This document shows positions 1 through 8,797 of a stretch of DNA of 64,000 bases, piece by piece; positions within the stretch are counted from its first letter, which is position 1, and each line of letters starts with the position of its first letter. This stretch comes from Lachnospiraceae bacterium (GTDB lineage: Bacteria; Bacillota; Clostridia; Lachnospirales; Lachnospiraceae), in NCBI GenBank assembly GCA_029225065.1, contig JAQXVT010000055.1, positions 1 to 64,000 on the forward strand, given 5' to 3'. A program made the translations under genes and the position numbers. The notes under the pieces are model-generated. The model did not search any database, had not been told where the DNA came from, and saw nothing but the letters and a program-made list of their open reading frames with translations.

Positions 1-152
1 CATATCTTTTCAACAGACTGCATGGAAATATATTCGTTTCTTCCCAACTTGGCGAGAATATTCCCGCTGATTCCCGAACGATGCTGTAATTCAATTTTTT
101 TCATATTCTTTTTAGCCAACAGTTCCCACAGTCTTTCATAACATACTGCCAT
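1..152 (-). CDS. XRE-family HTH regulator, cut by the window edge
   Basis: About 50 residues are visible before the gene runs off the left edge. The start ATG is at 152-150, preceded by a GGAGG ribosome binding site. The protein begins MAVCYERLWELLAKKN and continues with a helix-turn-helix of the Cro/C1 type (HRSGISGNILAKLGRNEYIS), close in pattern to the small YozG-like HTH_26 proteins. Such proteins are usually autoregulators or mobile-element control genes. It lies on the same strand as, and downstream of, the Tn7-like genes, so it is probably transposon cargo. The C-terminus cannot be seen, so a fused effector domain cannot be excluded. Confidence 0.75.
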   Translation of the reverse strand, partial: MAVCYERLWELLAKKNMKKIELQHRSGISGNILAKLGRNEYISMQSVEKI

Positions 153-174
153 GTCTGTACCTCCATGTATAACT

Positions 175-187
175 ATACAAATTGTAT
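175..187. promoter_or_regulatory. 13-bp palindrome upstream of the XRE gene
   Basis: ATACAA-A-TTGTAT is a perfect palindrome about 10 bp upstream of the ribosome binding site of the XRE regulator. Its position suggests an autoregulatory operator. This is inference from position and symmetry only. Confidence 0.4.
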
Positions 188-286
188 CACGTTTTCATTA
201 GATTGAATACCTCAAAGATTTTGATTTTCCATATTTCAGCTGCCGGAAGAAGCTGCATAATAACAGCCTCCTCCGTTACTTAACAT

Positions 287-715
287 TTACTCAAAAGGAA
301 GTTCTTCTCCCTCCGGCACATTCATAAATCCATCACTGTCTGTTGTAGCTTTCCCTTCCCCTGTGTCGGCTCCTGTCTCTGCTTCATTTTTTGCTTTCGG
401 ACTGTCTGCAAATTCATGTTCTTCCACAATCACATCGGTAGTATAAACTGTTTTTCCATCTTTGTCCTTATAACTTCCGGTACTGATCCTGCCAAGTACA
501 GCAACTTTCATTCCCTTCCGAAGATATTTCTGGGCGAACTCTGCACCTTTTCCAAATACTACGCAAGAAATAAAATCAGCTTCCTGCTCACCGTCCTTCT
601 TATATCTGCGGTTAACTGCCAATGTATATATGGCAACTGCCATGTCGTTATCCTTTCCTCCGTATTTGATCTCGGGGTTTCTTGTCAGACGTCCCATTAA
701 AATAACTCTGTTCAT
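287..715 (-). CDS. ssb: Single-stranded DNA-binding protein, accessory copy
   Basis: This gene encodes a 142-residue OB-fold protein that coats single-stranded DNA. It starts MNRVILMGRLTRNPEIKY, the classic SSB N-terminus. The OB domain runs to about residue 105, followed by a short acidic linker and the C-terminal tip ...EELPFE, the element that recruits repair and replication partners. The start at 715 is chosen because GGAGG lies 8 nt upstream; a longer reading to 742 has no such site. It begins 30 bp after the tnsC remnant and in the same direction, so it probably belongs to the transposon rather than being the housekeeping ssb, which normally sits between rpsF and rpsR. Confidence 0.9.
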   Translation of the reverse strand: MNRVILMGRLTRNPEIKYGGKDNDMAVAIYTLAVNRRYKKDGEQEADFISCVVFGKGAEFAQKYLRKGMKVAVLGRISTGSYKDKDGKTVYTTDVIVEEHEFADSPKAKNEAETGADTGEGKATTDSDGFMNVPEGEELPFE

Positions 716-745
716 TCTGTTTTCCTCCATTTTCTTAATCATTCT

Positions 746-1201
746 TTACGCTGCGAAATCATCGCCCCACCGCATCGGTGTCAGTACAAATGCTCCTGCC
801 GGATCATCGTCCGGGCTGAAAAAAGCTTTGATGTCGAAGTACATCTGGTCATAGCCTTGATTGAGCATGGTAATATCTAGTGTTTCATAAGCTGTCAGTA
901 TCGCAATTTCTTGTGCATCGTGAATTAAAGAGACAACAACAGAAGTAACACCGCCGGAATGTTCGTAAAGCCAATCTATAATTTGTGGCGTAATCTCTGT
1001 GTATTTTTGCACATATTGATATTTGTATAATAGCTCACAAAATCCACTGAAATATTCATCATTGTTTAAAGCGTTGTATTGCAGTCCTAATGACCGGCGT
1101 GCCAACTGGAATGCAGTCTCAAGTAATGACGTTGTTTCGGGTGTACCTATCAATCCAATAGATATGCCGGAAGTGTTAATTAATTGTGTCAACATTGCCA
1201 C
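746..1201 (-). pseudogene. tnsC: TnsC-like AAA+ ATPase, N-terminal half deleted
   Basis: Only the C-terminal ~150 codons of a TnsC/TniB-type transposition ATPase remain. The sensor segment GLIGTPETTSLLETAFQLAR and the following lid helices are typical of TnsC. Walker A and Walker B, which should lie upstream, are missing. The open frame begins with a GTG inside the 3' end of the tnsB frame, in another register, at about 1190-1201. In intact relatives TnsC is the ATP-dependent matchmaker between the TnsAB transposase and the target-selection protein. Without its nucleotide-binding half it cannot work. The simplest explanation is one deletion that removed the end of tnsB and the start of tnsC. 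Confidence 0.75.
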
Positions 1202-2592
1202 CAGATACTTCCCGTTTCTCGCCGCAACACAATTTTTGTTCCCTCTAAATTCCTGCCATATTTGAAAATTTCATTAGCATATGGGGGAATTTTACTTTTC
1301 AACATATCGTCCGTATATGGGAAATTTTCAATTATTCGCTGTGAATTGTAATAAATAATGCAGCGGATCATAACCTTTTCAAATTGTTCCAATGTGAGGC
1401 AGGCATCTTTTCTGCAGTCATGCGCTCCCCTCTCTTGGAAATCCGGTTCAATCAAACCTTTTCCTTTTAGATATGGGCGAAAAAGATCCTGTATTATGCT
1501 AAAGAATTTCTCGACACTTCCCTTTAATTCCGGACGGTACACTGGAAGATTTACAACTTTTATTCCCAACTCTGCAATTTGTTCAAAACAATTACTCATA
1601 TATTCTGTTCCTTGATCTGTCACCAGAACACCTGGACACAACGAAAAATCCCACTCTTGCGAATTTAGATTTATTCCATGTTTCCGGCACAATTCTTGTT
1701 TATCTGTCACTACGTTAAGCATCAACTGCCGCAAGCTGTACATACCACCCTCCCATGTCAATGCATATCCACAACATAAGGAACTATAAGCATCAATACA
1801 AGCTGTCAATATAGGTCTGCCGATGATACCACCGGATTCATTTACCAAGTAAATATCGCAGATAGTGGCATCCAACATTCCCATTCCTGGTGCTTTCGCA
1901 TATGCCTGTATTCCATCACCAAGCAAAGGGCGATTGTTCCGCTGATAATTAGTCAAGCCATTGCGTGATATAAAGTATGTCTGCCGGTTTTTCCTTTTAC
2001 GGTAAAAGTATCTGAATTGATGAAATGTGGGATATTCTGCCACAAGATCCCCGTTTCCATCGCAATACTTTGCCTTGAGCATTAGCGTGTACGCAGTCTT
2101 TAAACTGTGCTTTTGGTATGAAAAATAATATTTGTTTAAGCCCCACCGCATATTCTTTTCATCTTTTGATAAGCATGTGTTGCTCTCTTTGTCTTTTGGG
2201 GCTAATATGGCAATGTCTTGAAATGAGAGGTAAAGGCAAAGGTATTTTCGCACTGTCTGTTTGCTTATTTTTTCGTTGGCTGCTATCAGAGATATCATCT
2301 CACACTTTTTCTGTTCATCTGACAGCAGTCGCAAAATCGGAGCAATCATCGTATATCGCTCATATGCTTTTTTACGGCTCTCTGGACACAGAGAGTCAAT
2401 CTCTGGCACTTCAATATTTGTAATAGCATACAAAGTTTCTTGTGAACACTGCTCCCACCCATCCAAAGAAGCTTTTTTCTTCCATTGTGGCATTGTTCGC
2501 CGCATACAATCAATTACAAGTATCTTACCGTCTCTTTCTTCCAATCCCCGAATAACAGAGTCATTTTTGAGATATAATTTATTCTTCTGCAT
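1189..2592 (-). pseudogene. tnsB: TnsB-like DDE transposase, C-terminally truncated
   Basis: This 467-codon frame encodes most of a Mu/TnsB-type transposase with an rve-family RNase H fold. The catalytic acidic residues are readable: D in MLDATICDIYLV, D in VLVTDQGTEYMS, and E in PELKGSVEKFFSII. N-terminal helical DNA-binding segments precede them. TnsB cuts and joins the transposon 3' ends. Family members continue with a beta-barrel and C-terminal TnsC-interaction region; here the frame stops soon after KYGRNLEG, with WWQC then stop overlapping the tnsC remnant. The start ATG overlaps the tnsA stop by 14 bp, a normal coupled arrangement. The catalytic core may still be translated, but the protein is very probably non-functional. 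Confidence 0.8.
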
Positions 2593-2926
2593 TTATCACA
2601 AGCCCCCAATCTACCACACCACGTTTTAACCAGTATTCTCTTGAAGCATTCAATAATTTCACATTCATTGGCTTTGTAAGTCTGTTTCTCTGTAAACATT
2701 CTCGTACCATTAAATCACCATTGGTTTTGATACATACGAAATCACTTGTGTACTCACCTTCTGACAATCCTTCAAGTAAAACATTACAGCGGATTTCTTG
2801 AATGTCCGGTGATTCTTCCAGCATGTCTGCATATTTACTTTGCAGAGGATCATATGTGCGACACACTTCCTTGCTTTTACTCAACGACTTCTTTACGCAT
2901 CGACCTTTGTAACCATTCTTTCGCAT
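2579..2926 (-). CDS. tnsA: TnsA-like transposon 5'-end endonuclease, short form
   Basis: This 115-residue protein resembles the short TnsA proteins of clostridial Tn7-like elements. TnsA has a restriction-endonuclease fold and nicks the 5' ends of the transposon. The expected pattern of E, then xDF, then ExK is partly visible: YADMLEES, YTSDFVC, and MVRECLQRN. Cysteine stands where the catalytic lysine of Tn7 TnsA would be, so activity is doubtful or uses another residue. The start at 2926 has AGGAGG 6 nt upstream. It is the first gene inside the right end and overlaps tnsB. Tn7 TnsA is 273 residues, so this form lacks the C-terminal DNA/TnsC-binding domain. Confidence 0.65.
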   Translation of the reverse strand: MRKNGYKGRCVKKSLSKSKEVCRTYDPLQSKYADMLEESPDIQEIRCNVLLEGLSEGEYTSDFVCIKTNGDLMVRECLQRNRLTKPMNVKLLNASREYWLKRGVVDWGLVINAEE

Positions 2927-2975
2927 AAGCACCTCCTGTATTTTGTTGCGACTTTTCCACTTTTAAAACAAATTT

Positions 2976-3156
2976 TTTCCCAAAAATGATTTCCCAAAAA
3001 TAAGGATTTTCCCAAAACCAGATTTTTCAACTTTCCCAAAAGCATTTCTGGGACTCCCATTTTTGATTTATTTTTGGAGTAAATTTGGGAAGCCAGTAAA
3101 ATCAAGGGTTTTCGACATTTTGGATTTGGGAAAACTCCCAAAAACATTTCCCAAAA
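2976..3156 (+). repeat. TTTCCCAAAA repeat array at transposon right end
   Basis: Exact copies of TTTCCCAAAA start at 2976, 2990, 3008, 3032 and 3147. A near copy (CTCCCAAAAA) starts at 3135. Inverted copies lie at 3084-3091 and 3125-3134. The array fills the space between the tnsA start and the terminus, where Tn7 carries its TnsB binding sites. I infer TnsB-binding sites; transcription of tnsA must start within or beside the array. Confidence 0.65.
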
Positions 3157-3346
3157 GTGAATTTTAGAAATCTACTATGTCGTGGGACAAACCAAATTAT
3201 CCTCAAAAAAGGCAAATCTCACATTCTCCCACTTTTCATATTCTCGTCATTATTTCTTTACAGTCTTTGAAAAACTAAATTAAATTTGTTTTTTATTGAA
3301 GTGCGAAAAATCGCATAAATCAAGGTTTTCGCCCATGTCCTGATAA

Positions 3347-3392
3347 CAAAAAAGACCTCGAGGGGCTGGATTTTCCCAGTCCATCAAGGTCT
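3347..3392 (-). terminator. Rho-independent terminator of ppdK
   Basis: Read on the minus strand, AGACCTTGA pairs with TCGAGGTCT (9 bp, one G-U), with a smaller CTGG/CCAG stem inside, followed by six U residues. It lies 90 bp after the ppdK stop and before the transposon end. Confidence 0.85.
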
Positions 3393-3481
3393 AATCTTAC
3401 GTTTGGACACATTTATTTAGTTGGTTGGGCAATTTACCCCTTTACAGGATAGATCACTTTACCCTCTCACACAATTGTTGC

Positions 3482-6115
3482 CTAATTCCTCTTGTTGGCG
3501 ATAGCAGCCTGCGCTGCCGCAAGTCTCGCGATCGGTACTCTGAACGGTGAGCAGGATACATAATCAAGTCCGAGCTTGTTGCAGAACTCTACGGATGTCG
3601 GGTCGCCGCCATGCTCACCGCAGATTCCGATGTGGAGGTTCGGATTTACGGACTTACCAAGCTTGATCGCCATTTCCATGAGCTTGCCGACGCCGTTCTG
3701 GTCGAGTTTTGCGAACGGGTCGTTCTCGAAGATCTTTGCATCGTAGTATGCATTCAGGAATTTGCCTGCGTCGTCACGGGAGAAGCCGTACGTCATCTGA
3801 GTCAGGTCATTTGTGCCGAAGCAGAAGAAATCTGCATCTTTTGCGATCTCGTCTGCAGTCAGAGCTGCACGCGGGATCTCGATCATCGTGCCTACCTCGT
3901 ACTTCAGGTCTACGCCGGATGCTGCGATCTCTGCGTCTGCCGTTTCAACGACTGCCTTCTTCACGTACTTCAGCTCTTTGTTGTCTCCTACAAGCGGAAT
4001 CATGATCTCCGGCTTTACGTTCCAGTCCGGATGTGCCTTCTGAACATTGATTGCTGCACGGATGACAGCCTGTGTCTGCATCTTTGCAATCTCCGGATAG
4101 GTGACGGCCAGACGGCAGCCACGATGTCCCATCATCGGATTGAACTCATGAAGGGAATTGATGATATTCTTGATCGTCTCAACAGACTTGTGCTGTGCAT
4201 CTGCCAGCTTCTCGATATCTGCTTCCTCAGTCGGTACGAACTCATGAAGCGGCGGATCCAGGAAACGGATTGTAACCGGGCATCCCTCCAGTGCTTCGTA
4301 AAGCTTCTCAAAATCGCTCTGCTGCTCCGGAAGAATCTTCGCCAGTGCTGCCTCTCTCTCTTCTACCGTCTCAGAGCAGATCATCTCGCGGAATGCGTCG
4401 ATACGGTTGCCCTCAAAGAACATATGCTCTGTACGGCAAAGACCGATACCCTCTGCGCCAAGCTCACGTGCCTTCTTTGCATCATGCGGTGTATCTGCGT
4501 TTGTTCTTACTTTCATGGTACGGTACTTGTCAGCCCATCCCATGATGCGGCCGAACTCGCCTGCGATTGTAGCATCTACCGTCGGAATGATTCCGTCATA
4601 AATGCAGCCGGTGGAACCGTCGATAGAGAGCCAGTCTCCCTCATGATACTCTTTGCCTGCAAGTACAAATTTTTTATTTTCTTCAGCCATTGCGATCTCG
4701 GCGCATCCCGATACGCAGCAGGTGCCCATTCCACGTGCAACAACGGCTGCATGGCTCGTCATACCGCCGCGAACAGTCAGGATACCCTGAGCACTCTTCA
4801 TGCCTTCGATATCCTCCGGTGAGGTCTCAAGACGTACAAGAACGACTTTCTCACCGCGCAGGTTCCATGTTTTTGCATCCTCTGCGGAGAATACAATCTT
4901 TCCACATGCTGCTCCCGGAGATGCTGCCAGTGCTCTTGCAACCGGAGTCGCTGCCTTCAGGGCTGCGGTATCAAACTGCGGATGAAGCAGGGTGTCAAGG
5001 TTTCGCGGATCAATCATGGCAACTGCCTTCTCCTCGGAGATCATGCCCTCGTCTACGAGGTCGCATGCGATCTTCAGAGCTGCCTTTGCGGTTCTCTTTC
5101 CGTTTCTTGTCTGGAGCATATAGAGGTGCTTGTCCTCAATCGTGAACTCCATATCCTGCATATCTCTGTAATGATCTTCCAGTGTATGGCAGATCTGCGT
5201 AAACTGCTCATATACTTCCGGCATAACTTCTTTCAGCTGATCGATCTTCTGCGGGGTACGAACGCCTGCTACAACGTCCTCTCCCTGTGCGTTCATCAGG
5301 AACTCACCCATCAAATGCTTCTCGCCGGTCGCTGGGTCACGGGTAAATGCAACGCCGGTACCGGAGGTCTCGCCCATGTTTCCGAATGCCATCATCTGTA
5401 CGTTGACTGCGGTACCCCAGGAATACGGGATATCATTGTCGCGACGGTAAACGTTTGCACGCGGGTTGTCCCAGGAGCGGAATACGGCTTTGATTGCCTC
5501 CATCAGCTGTTCCTTCGGATCCACCGGGAAGTCCTCGCCGATTTTTGCCTTGTACTCTGCCTTGAACTGATTTGCCAGCTCTTTGAGATCATCTGCGGTC
5601 AGCTCGACATCCTGTGTTACGCCTTTTTCAGCTTTCATCTTGTCGATAAGCTCTTCAAAGTATTTCTTTCCAACTTCCATAACAACGTCCGAGAACATCT
5701 GGATGAATCTGCGGTAGCAGTCCCATGCCCATCTCGGGTTGCCGGATTTTGCTGCAAGTACCTCAACTACCTCCTCGTTCAGACCAAGGTTCAGGATTGT
5801 GTCCATCATGCCCGGCATGGATGCTCTCGCTCCGGAACGAACGGAAACAAGAAGCGGGTTTTCTTTATCACCAAACTTTTTGCCGGTAATTTTCTCCATC
5901 TTCTCGATTGCAGTCATGATCTGCTCCATGATCTCATCGTTGATCTTTCTTCCGTCCTCATAATACTGCGTACAGGCCTCTGTTGTGATTGTAAAGCCCT
6001 GCGGCACCGGAAGTCCAAGGTTTGTCATCTCCGCAAGATTGGCACCCTTTCCACCAAGAAGATTTCTCATGTTGGCATTACCTTCTGTAAACATATAAAC
6101 CCATTTTGTCGCCAT
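3482..6115 (-). CDS. ppdK: Pyruvate, phosphate dikinase
   Basis: PPDK interconverts pyruvate + ATP + Pi and phosphoenolpyruvate + AMP + PPi; in anaerobes it serves both glycolysis and gluconeogenesis. The 877-residue protein has the ATP-grasp N-terminal domain (GGKGANLAEM near the start), the swivelling phosphohistidine domain with GGMTSHAAVVARGMG (catalytic His at residue 455), and the PEP-binding barrel with GICGEHGGDP (catalytic Cys at residue 832). Length and active-site numbering match the Clostridium symbiosum enzyme. The start at 6115 (MATKWVYMF) is chosen because AGGAGG lies 10 nt upstream; an upstream in-frame start would overlap that site. It is a single-gene unit with its own promoter and terminator. 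Confidence 0.98.
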   Translation of the reverse strand: MATKWVYMFTEGNANMRNLLGGKGANLAEMTNLGLPVPQGFTITTEACTQYYEDGRKINDEIMEQIMTAIEKMEKITGKKFGDKENPLLVSVRSGARASMPGMMDTILNLGLNEEVVEVLAAKSGNPRWAWDCYRRFIQMFSDVVMEVGKKYFEELIDKMKAEKGVTQDVELTADDLKELANQFKAEYKAKIGEDFPVDPKEQLMEAIKAVFRSWDNPRANVYRRDNDIPYSWGTAVNVQMMAFGNMGETSGTGVAFTRDPATGEKHLMGEFLMNAQGEDVVAGVRTPQKIDQLKEVMPEVYEQFTQICHTLEDHYRDMQDMEFTIEDKHLYMLQTRNGKRTAKAALKIACDLVDEGMISEEKAVAMIDPRNLDTLLHPQFDTAALKAATPVARALAASPGAACGKIVFSAEDAKTWNLRGEKVVLVRLETSPEDIEGMKSAQGILTVRGGMTSHAAVVARGMGTCCVSGCAEIAMAEENKKFVLAGKEYHEGDWLSIDGSTGCIYDGIIPTVDATIAGEFGRIMGWADKYRTMKVRTNADTPHDAKKARELGAEGIGLCRTEHMFFEGNRIDAFREMICSETVEEREAALAKILPEQQSDFEKLYEALEGCPVTIRFLDPPLHEFVPTEEADIEKLADAQHKSVETIKNIINSLHEFNPMMGHRGCRLAVTYPEIAKMQTQAVIRAAINVQKAHPDWNVKPEIMIPLVGDNKELKYVKKAVVETADAEIAASGVDLKYEVGTMIEIPRAALTADEIAKDADFFCFGTNDLTQMTYGFSRDDAGKFLNAYYDAKIFENDPFAKLDQNGVGKLMEMAIKLGKSVNPNLHIGICGEHGGDPTSVEFCNKLGLDYVSCSPFRVPIARLAAAQAAIANKRN

Positions 6116-6165
6116 GTTACACATTCCTCCTAAATTGTATTTCAACAGCTACTCACCGGACTGGG

Positions 6166-6208
6166 GCGAATATTTGCAATCCGCTTCGCTGCCTGACTCG
6201 GTTAAAAC
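6166..6208 (+). repeat. Dispersed intergenic repeat, copy A
   Basis: This copy has the core ATATTTGCAATCCGCTTCGCTG followed by CCTGACTCGGTTAAAA. Close relatives lie at 58574-58634, 54106-54160 and 26474-26504, with distant ones in 25552-25773. It sits in the 5' untranslated region of ppdK, between promoter and ribosome binding site. Confidence 0.7.
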
Positions 6209-6270
6209 GCTTCCGGTAGTAAGACGTTTTTTCATCATATCAGACCCGGCTCAATAACTCTTCTTCCTTA

Positions 6271-6298
6271 ATTGTAACATATTTCCACATTACGTCAA
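6271..6298 (-). promoter_or_regulatory. Promoter of ppdK
   Basis: On the minus strand TTGACG (6293-6298) and TACAAT (6271-6276) are separated by 16 bp. This is a good housekeeping sigma-factor match and gives a leader of about 150 nt that contains repeat copy A. Confidence 0.75.
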
Positions 6299-6418
6299 GT
6301 TTTTCAGAACTTTTTTATGTATTTTTTCTTGTAATTTTATTTTGGCATTGTGAAAATATTGTCGATTTCTTTATTTTTAAAAAACATTCACGACACAATG
6401 CACAATATCGCGGTTATA

Positions 6419-6468
6419 TTCAGAGACTCACCTCCAAAATGTCTGCACTTCGTCGATGCAGCATATCC
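6419..6468 (+). repeat. Second intergenic repeat family, copy 1
   Basis: TTCAGAG, CTCCAAAATG and CTTCGTCGATGC in that order, ending TATCC. A 50-nt relative with small indels is at 38385-38434. No coding capacity is evident. Confidence 0.6.
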
Positions 6469-6553
6469 ACCCGATAAAGCTTCAAAAATCATCTTAAAAA
6501 CGCGCGTATTTTACGCCTGTTTTCCTAAATTTTATCAGTCCCTGAATCAGCGC

Positions 6554-6586
6554 AAAAAAGATCGCCCAGAGCTGTTCCGGGCGATC
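6554..6586 (-). terminator. Terminator of the glyS operon
   Basis: On the minus strand GATCGCCC and GGGCGATC form an 8-bp stem around an 11-nt loop, followed by six U. It begins about 20 bp after the glyS stop. Confidence 0.9.
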
Positions 6587-6606
6587 CGCTTTATGCTATT
6601 CCGGCA

Positions 6607-8004
6607 TTAGAACTCAAACTTCTTCTCAAAGTAAGCCTTCAGATCCTCGATCTTCACACGCTCCTGCTCCATCGTATCACGGTCACGTACGGTCACTGCA
6701 CCGTCGGTCTCGGAATCAAAGTCGTAGGTTACGCAGAACGGTGTACCAATCTCCTCCTGTCTTCTGTAGCGTTTTCCGATGTTTCCTCTGTCATCGAACT
6801 CACAGTTATAATACTTGGACAGCTCTGTATAGATCTTTTCTGCGCCCTCGTTCAACTTCTTGGAGAGCGGAAGCACACCAATCTTGACCGGAGCAAGTGC
6901 AGGATGGAAATGCAGTACAGTACGCATATCCGGTTTTTCCTCGGTACCGATATTCTCCTCATCGTAAGCATTGCAAAGGAATGCAAGAACAACACGATCT
7001 GCACCAAGTGACGGCTCGATAACGTACGGAATATATTTTTCTTTCTTCTCGTCATCAAAGTAGGACATATCCTGACCGGATACATTCTGATGCTGTGTCA
7101 GGTCGTAATCCGTACGGTCTGCGATTCCCCACAGCTCGCCCCATCCGAACGGGAACAGGTACTCGATATCGGTCGTTCCCTTGCTGTAGAAGCTCAGCTC
7201 CTCCGGATCATGATCACGCAGACGCAGGTCTTCTTCTTTCATGCCAAGGGACTTCAGCCAGTTGAAGCAGAAGCTTCTCCAGTACTGGAACCAGTCAAGA
7301 TCCGTGCCCGGTACGCAGAAGAATTCCAGTTCCATCTGCTCGAACTCACGTGTACGGAATGTAAAATTGCCCGGTGTAATCTCATTACGGAAAGATTTTC
7401 CAATCTGGCCGATACCAAACGGAAGTTTCTTTCTCGATGTTCTCTGTACATTTTTAAAGTTTACAAAAATTCCCTGTGCAGTCTCCGGTCTTAAATAAAC
7501 CGTATTCTTTGCATCCTCTGTAACACCCTGGAATGTCTTGAACATCAGGTTAAACTGACGGATATCGGTGAAATTATGCTTGCCGCAGCTCGGACACGGA
7601 ATTTTTTTCTCTTCAATGAAGTCTGTCATCTCCTGCTGAGAGAATGCATCGATCGGTTTCTCCAGCTCAATGTCTTTTTCCTGACAGAAATCTTCAATCA
7701 GCTTGTCTGCACGGAAACGCTCGTGACACTCCTTGCAGTCCATCAGCGGGTCCGAAAATCCGCCAAGATGTCCGGAAGCGATCCAGGTCTGCGGGTTCAT
7801 CAGAATCGCACAGTCAACACCGACATTGTACGGATTCTGTGTGATGAACTTCTGCCACCATGCTTTTTTTACATTGTTCTTCAGCTCAACGCCGAGGTTG
7901 CCGTAATCCCATGTATTTGCAAGACCTCCGTAAATCTCAGATCCCGGATATACAAATCCTCTGCCTTTTGCCAGTGCAACGATTTTGTCCATTGTCTTTT
8001 CCAT
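6607..8004 (-). CDS. glyS: Glycyl-tRNA synthetase, single-chain alpha2 type
   Basis: This class II aminoacyl-tRNA synthetase charges tRNA-Gly with glycine. The 465-residue protein opens [27 protein letters not shown], typical of the eukaryote/Firmicute single-chain enzyme rather than the alpha/beta type. Motif 2 region ([15 protein letters not shown]) and the C-terminal anticodon-binding domain (from about residue 355) are clear, and paired CxxC motifs in the insertion ([17 protein letters not shown]) suggest zinc. The start at 8004 has GAGGAGG 6-8 nt upstream. It is the last gene of the run that includes era and recO, a common Firmicute order. I see no T-box in the 70-bp gap before it. Confidence 0.97.
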   Translation of the reverse strand: MEKTMDKIVALAKGRGFVYPGSEIYGGLANTWDYGNLGVELKNNVKKAWWQKFITQNPYNVGVDCAILMNPQTWIASGHLGGFSDPLMDCKECHERFRADKLIEDFCQEKDIELEKPIDAFSQQEMTDFIEEKKIPCPSCGKHNFTDIRQFNLMFKTFQGVTEDAKNTVYLRPETAQGIFVNFKNVQRTSRKKLPFGIGQIGKSFRNEITPGNFTFRTREFEQMELEFFCVPGTDLDWFQYWRSFCFNWLKSLGMKEEDLRLRDHDPEELSFYSKGTTDIEYLFPFGWGELWGIADRTDYDLTQHQNVSGQDMSYFDDEKKEKYIPYVIEPSLGADRVVLAFLCNAYDEENIGTEEKPDMRTVLHFHPALAPVKIGVLPLSKKLNEGAEKIYTELSKYYNCEFDDRGNIGKRYRRQEEIGTPFCVTYDFDSETDGAVTVRDRDTMEQERVKIEDLKAYFEKKFEF

Positions 8005-8074
8005 ACTGTTCCTCCTCAGGTTTTTCATTTATCGCATCAGAAAACGAAAACGCTTTCTGTGTGTCACTACAGGA

Positions 8075-8758
8075 TCATTCTTCCATATCAAAAATAATGT
8101 AAACGCGTTTATCCGCTGCTTTCTCATCAAAGCTTTTTTCCTCTGAGCCATCATCGGATTTTCCCGATGCATACACATCGTCTGCCGCAAGAATCTGCGC
8201 ATTGTCACTCGTATAGAGTACATTTCCCGGAACGTGCACCTCGACCGGAGCGGTCACAACCATCACCTCTGAGGCCATGTTTTTCAGTACCTCCGTGCCG
8301 GATACAGCTGCACTCCCCGCAACGCCGTTTTTCACTTCTTTATAGGAAACGTCAAACAAATAGCCCGCAAGCTGTGCATTGATCATCGAGCCATAATAAA
8401 ACTCCGTGTGGTTGAACTGCGCATAATCTTCTGCTTTTTCATACTCCATCGTAAGCTGAACGTCTTTTCCATTCACCTGAAAATCCTTCATGCTCACAGA
8501 GTTTTCCCCGTTTTTGCTGTTATAATCACTGATTTCGGATTCGATCATGCTCTGAAGCTCAGAAGCGCTGTAATAAGACTCATCCAGCGTATCCTTTACG
8601 TATTCCGTAATCCCGCCATCGCTTCCGACGGATATCGCCGATGACTTCTGCGGCGCCCACTCTTTCTCCCGGTTCAGCATGCTGCAGCCACCCATCATCA
8701 TGACACCGGCACACAAAACAGCCGTCACCGCAATCCTTCTCCCTGTCATCTTCGCCAT
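8075..8758 (-). CDS. Putative lipoprotein of unknown function
   Basis: This 227-residue protein has a lipoprotein signal: positive N-terminus MAKMTGRR, a hydrophobic stretch, and the lipobox MGGC with Cys at about residue 25. The mature part is polar and acidic with no motif I recognise. It should be anchored on the outer face of the membrane. It lies between recO and glyS on the same strand, 39 bp after recO and 70 bp before glyS, so it is probably cotranscribed. The start is uncertain by three codons: GGAGG is only 3 nt from the first ATG and 12 nt from the second. Confidence 0.8.
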   Translation of the reverse strand: MAKMTGRRIAVTAVLCAGVMMMGGCSMLNREKEWAPQKSSAISVGSDGGITEYVKDTLDESYYSASELQSMIESEISDYNSKNGENSVSMKDFQVNGKDVQLTMEYEKAEDYAQFNHTEFYYGSMINAQLAGYLFDVSYKEVKNGVAGSAAVSGTEVLKNMASEVMVVTAPVEVHVPGNVLYTSDNAQILAADDVYASGKSDDGSEEKSFDEKAADKRVYIIFDMEE

Positions 8759-8797
8759 CTTCCTCCTTTTATCTCAGCAATCTATGGTATTATACCG

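Larger units (their letters stand above)
1..3189 (-). mobile_element. Right-end portion of a decayed Tn7-like transposon
   Basis: This segment reads from a putative terminus at 3189 leftward through tnsA, a truncated tnsB and a headless tnsC, then an ssb gene and an XRE regulator, and leaves the window at position 1. The layout matches Tn7, where tnsA begins just inside the right end. The terminus, read from outside inward on the minus strand, is TGTCCCACGACA, which keeps the TGT start and the GACA at positions 9-12 of the Tn7 ends. An array of TTTCCCAAAA repeats lies between the terminus and tnsA. The left end, any tniQ/tnsD gene and the target duplication are not visible. Transposition is unlikely because tnsB and tnsC are both broken. 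Confidence 0.75.

Noticed and set aside
2893-3147. 84-codon frame between the transposon end and tnsA
   Set aside because: It consists of the translated TTTCCCAAAA repeats and overlaps the tnsA start.
2976-3156. CRISPR array
   Set aside because: The repeats are 10 bp, irregularly spaced and in both orientations, which does not fit CRISPR and fits transposase binding sites.
3611-4822. Long plus-strand open frame (403 codons) opposite ppdK
   Set aside because: It is antisense to a highly conserved gene and rich in Cys and His with no recognisable family; it results from codon bias of ppdK.
6350-6610. 86-codon plus-strand frame upstream of ppdK
   Set aside because: It spans a dispersed repeat and the glyS terminator and has no good ribosome binding site.
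8005-8074. T-box or other riboswitch before glyS
   Set aside because: The gap is only 70 bp and has no T-box sequence or antiterminator.
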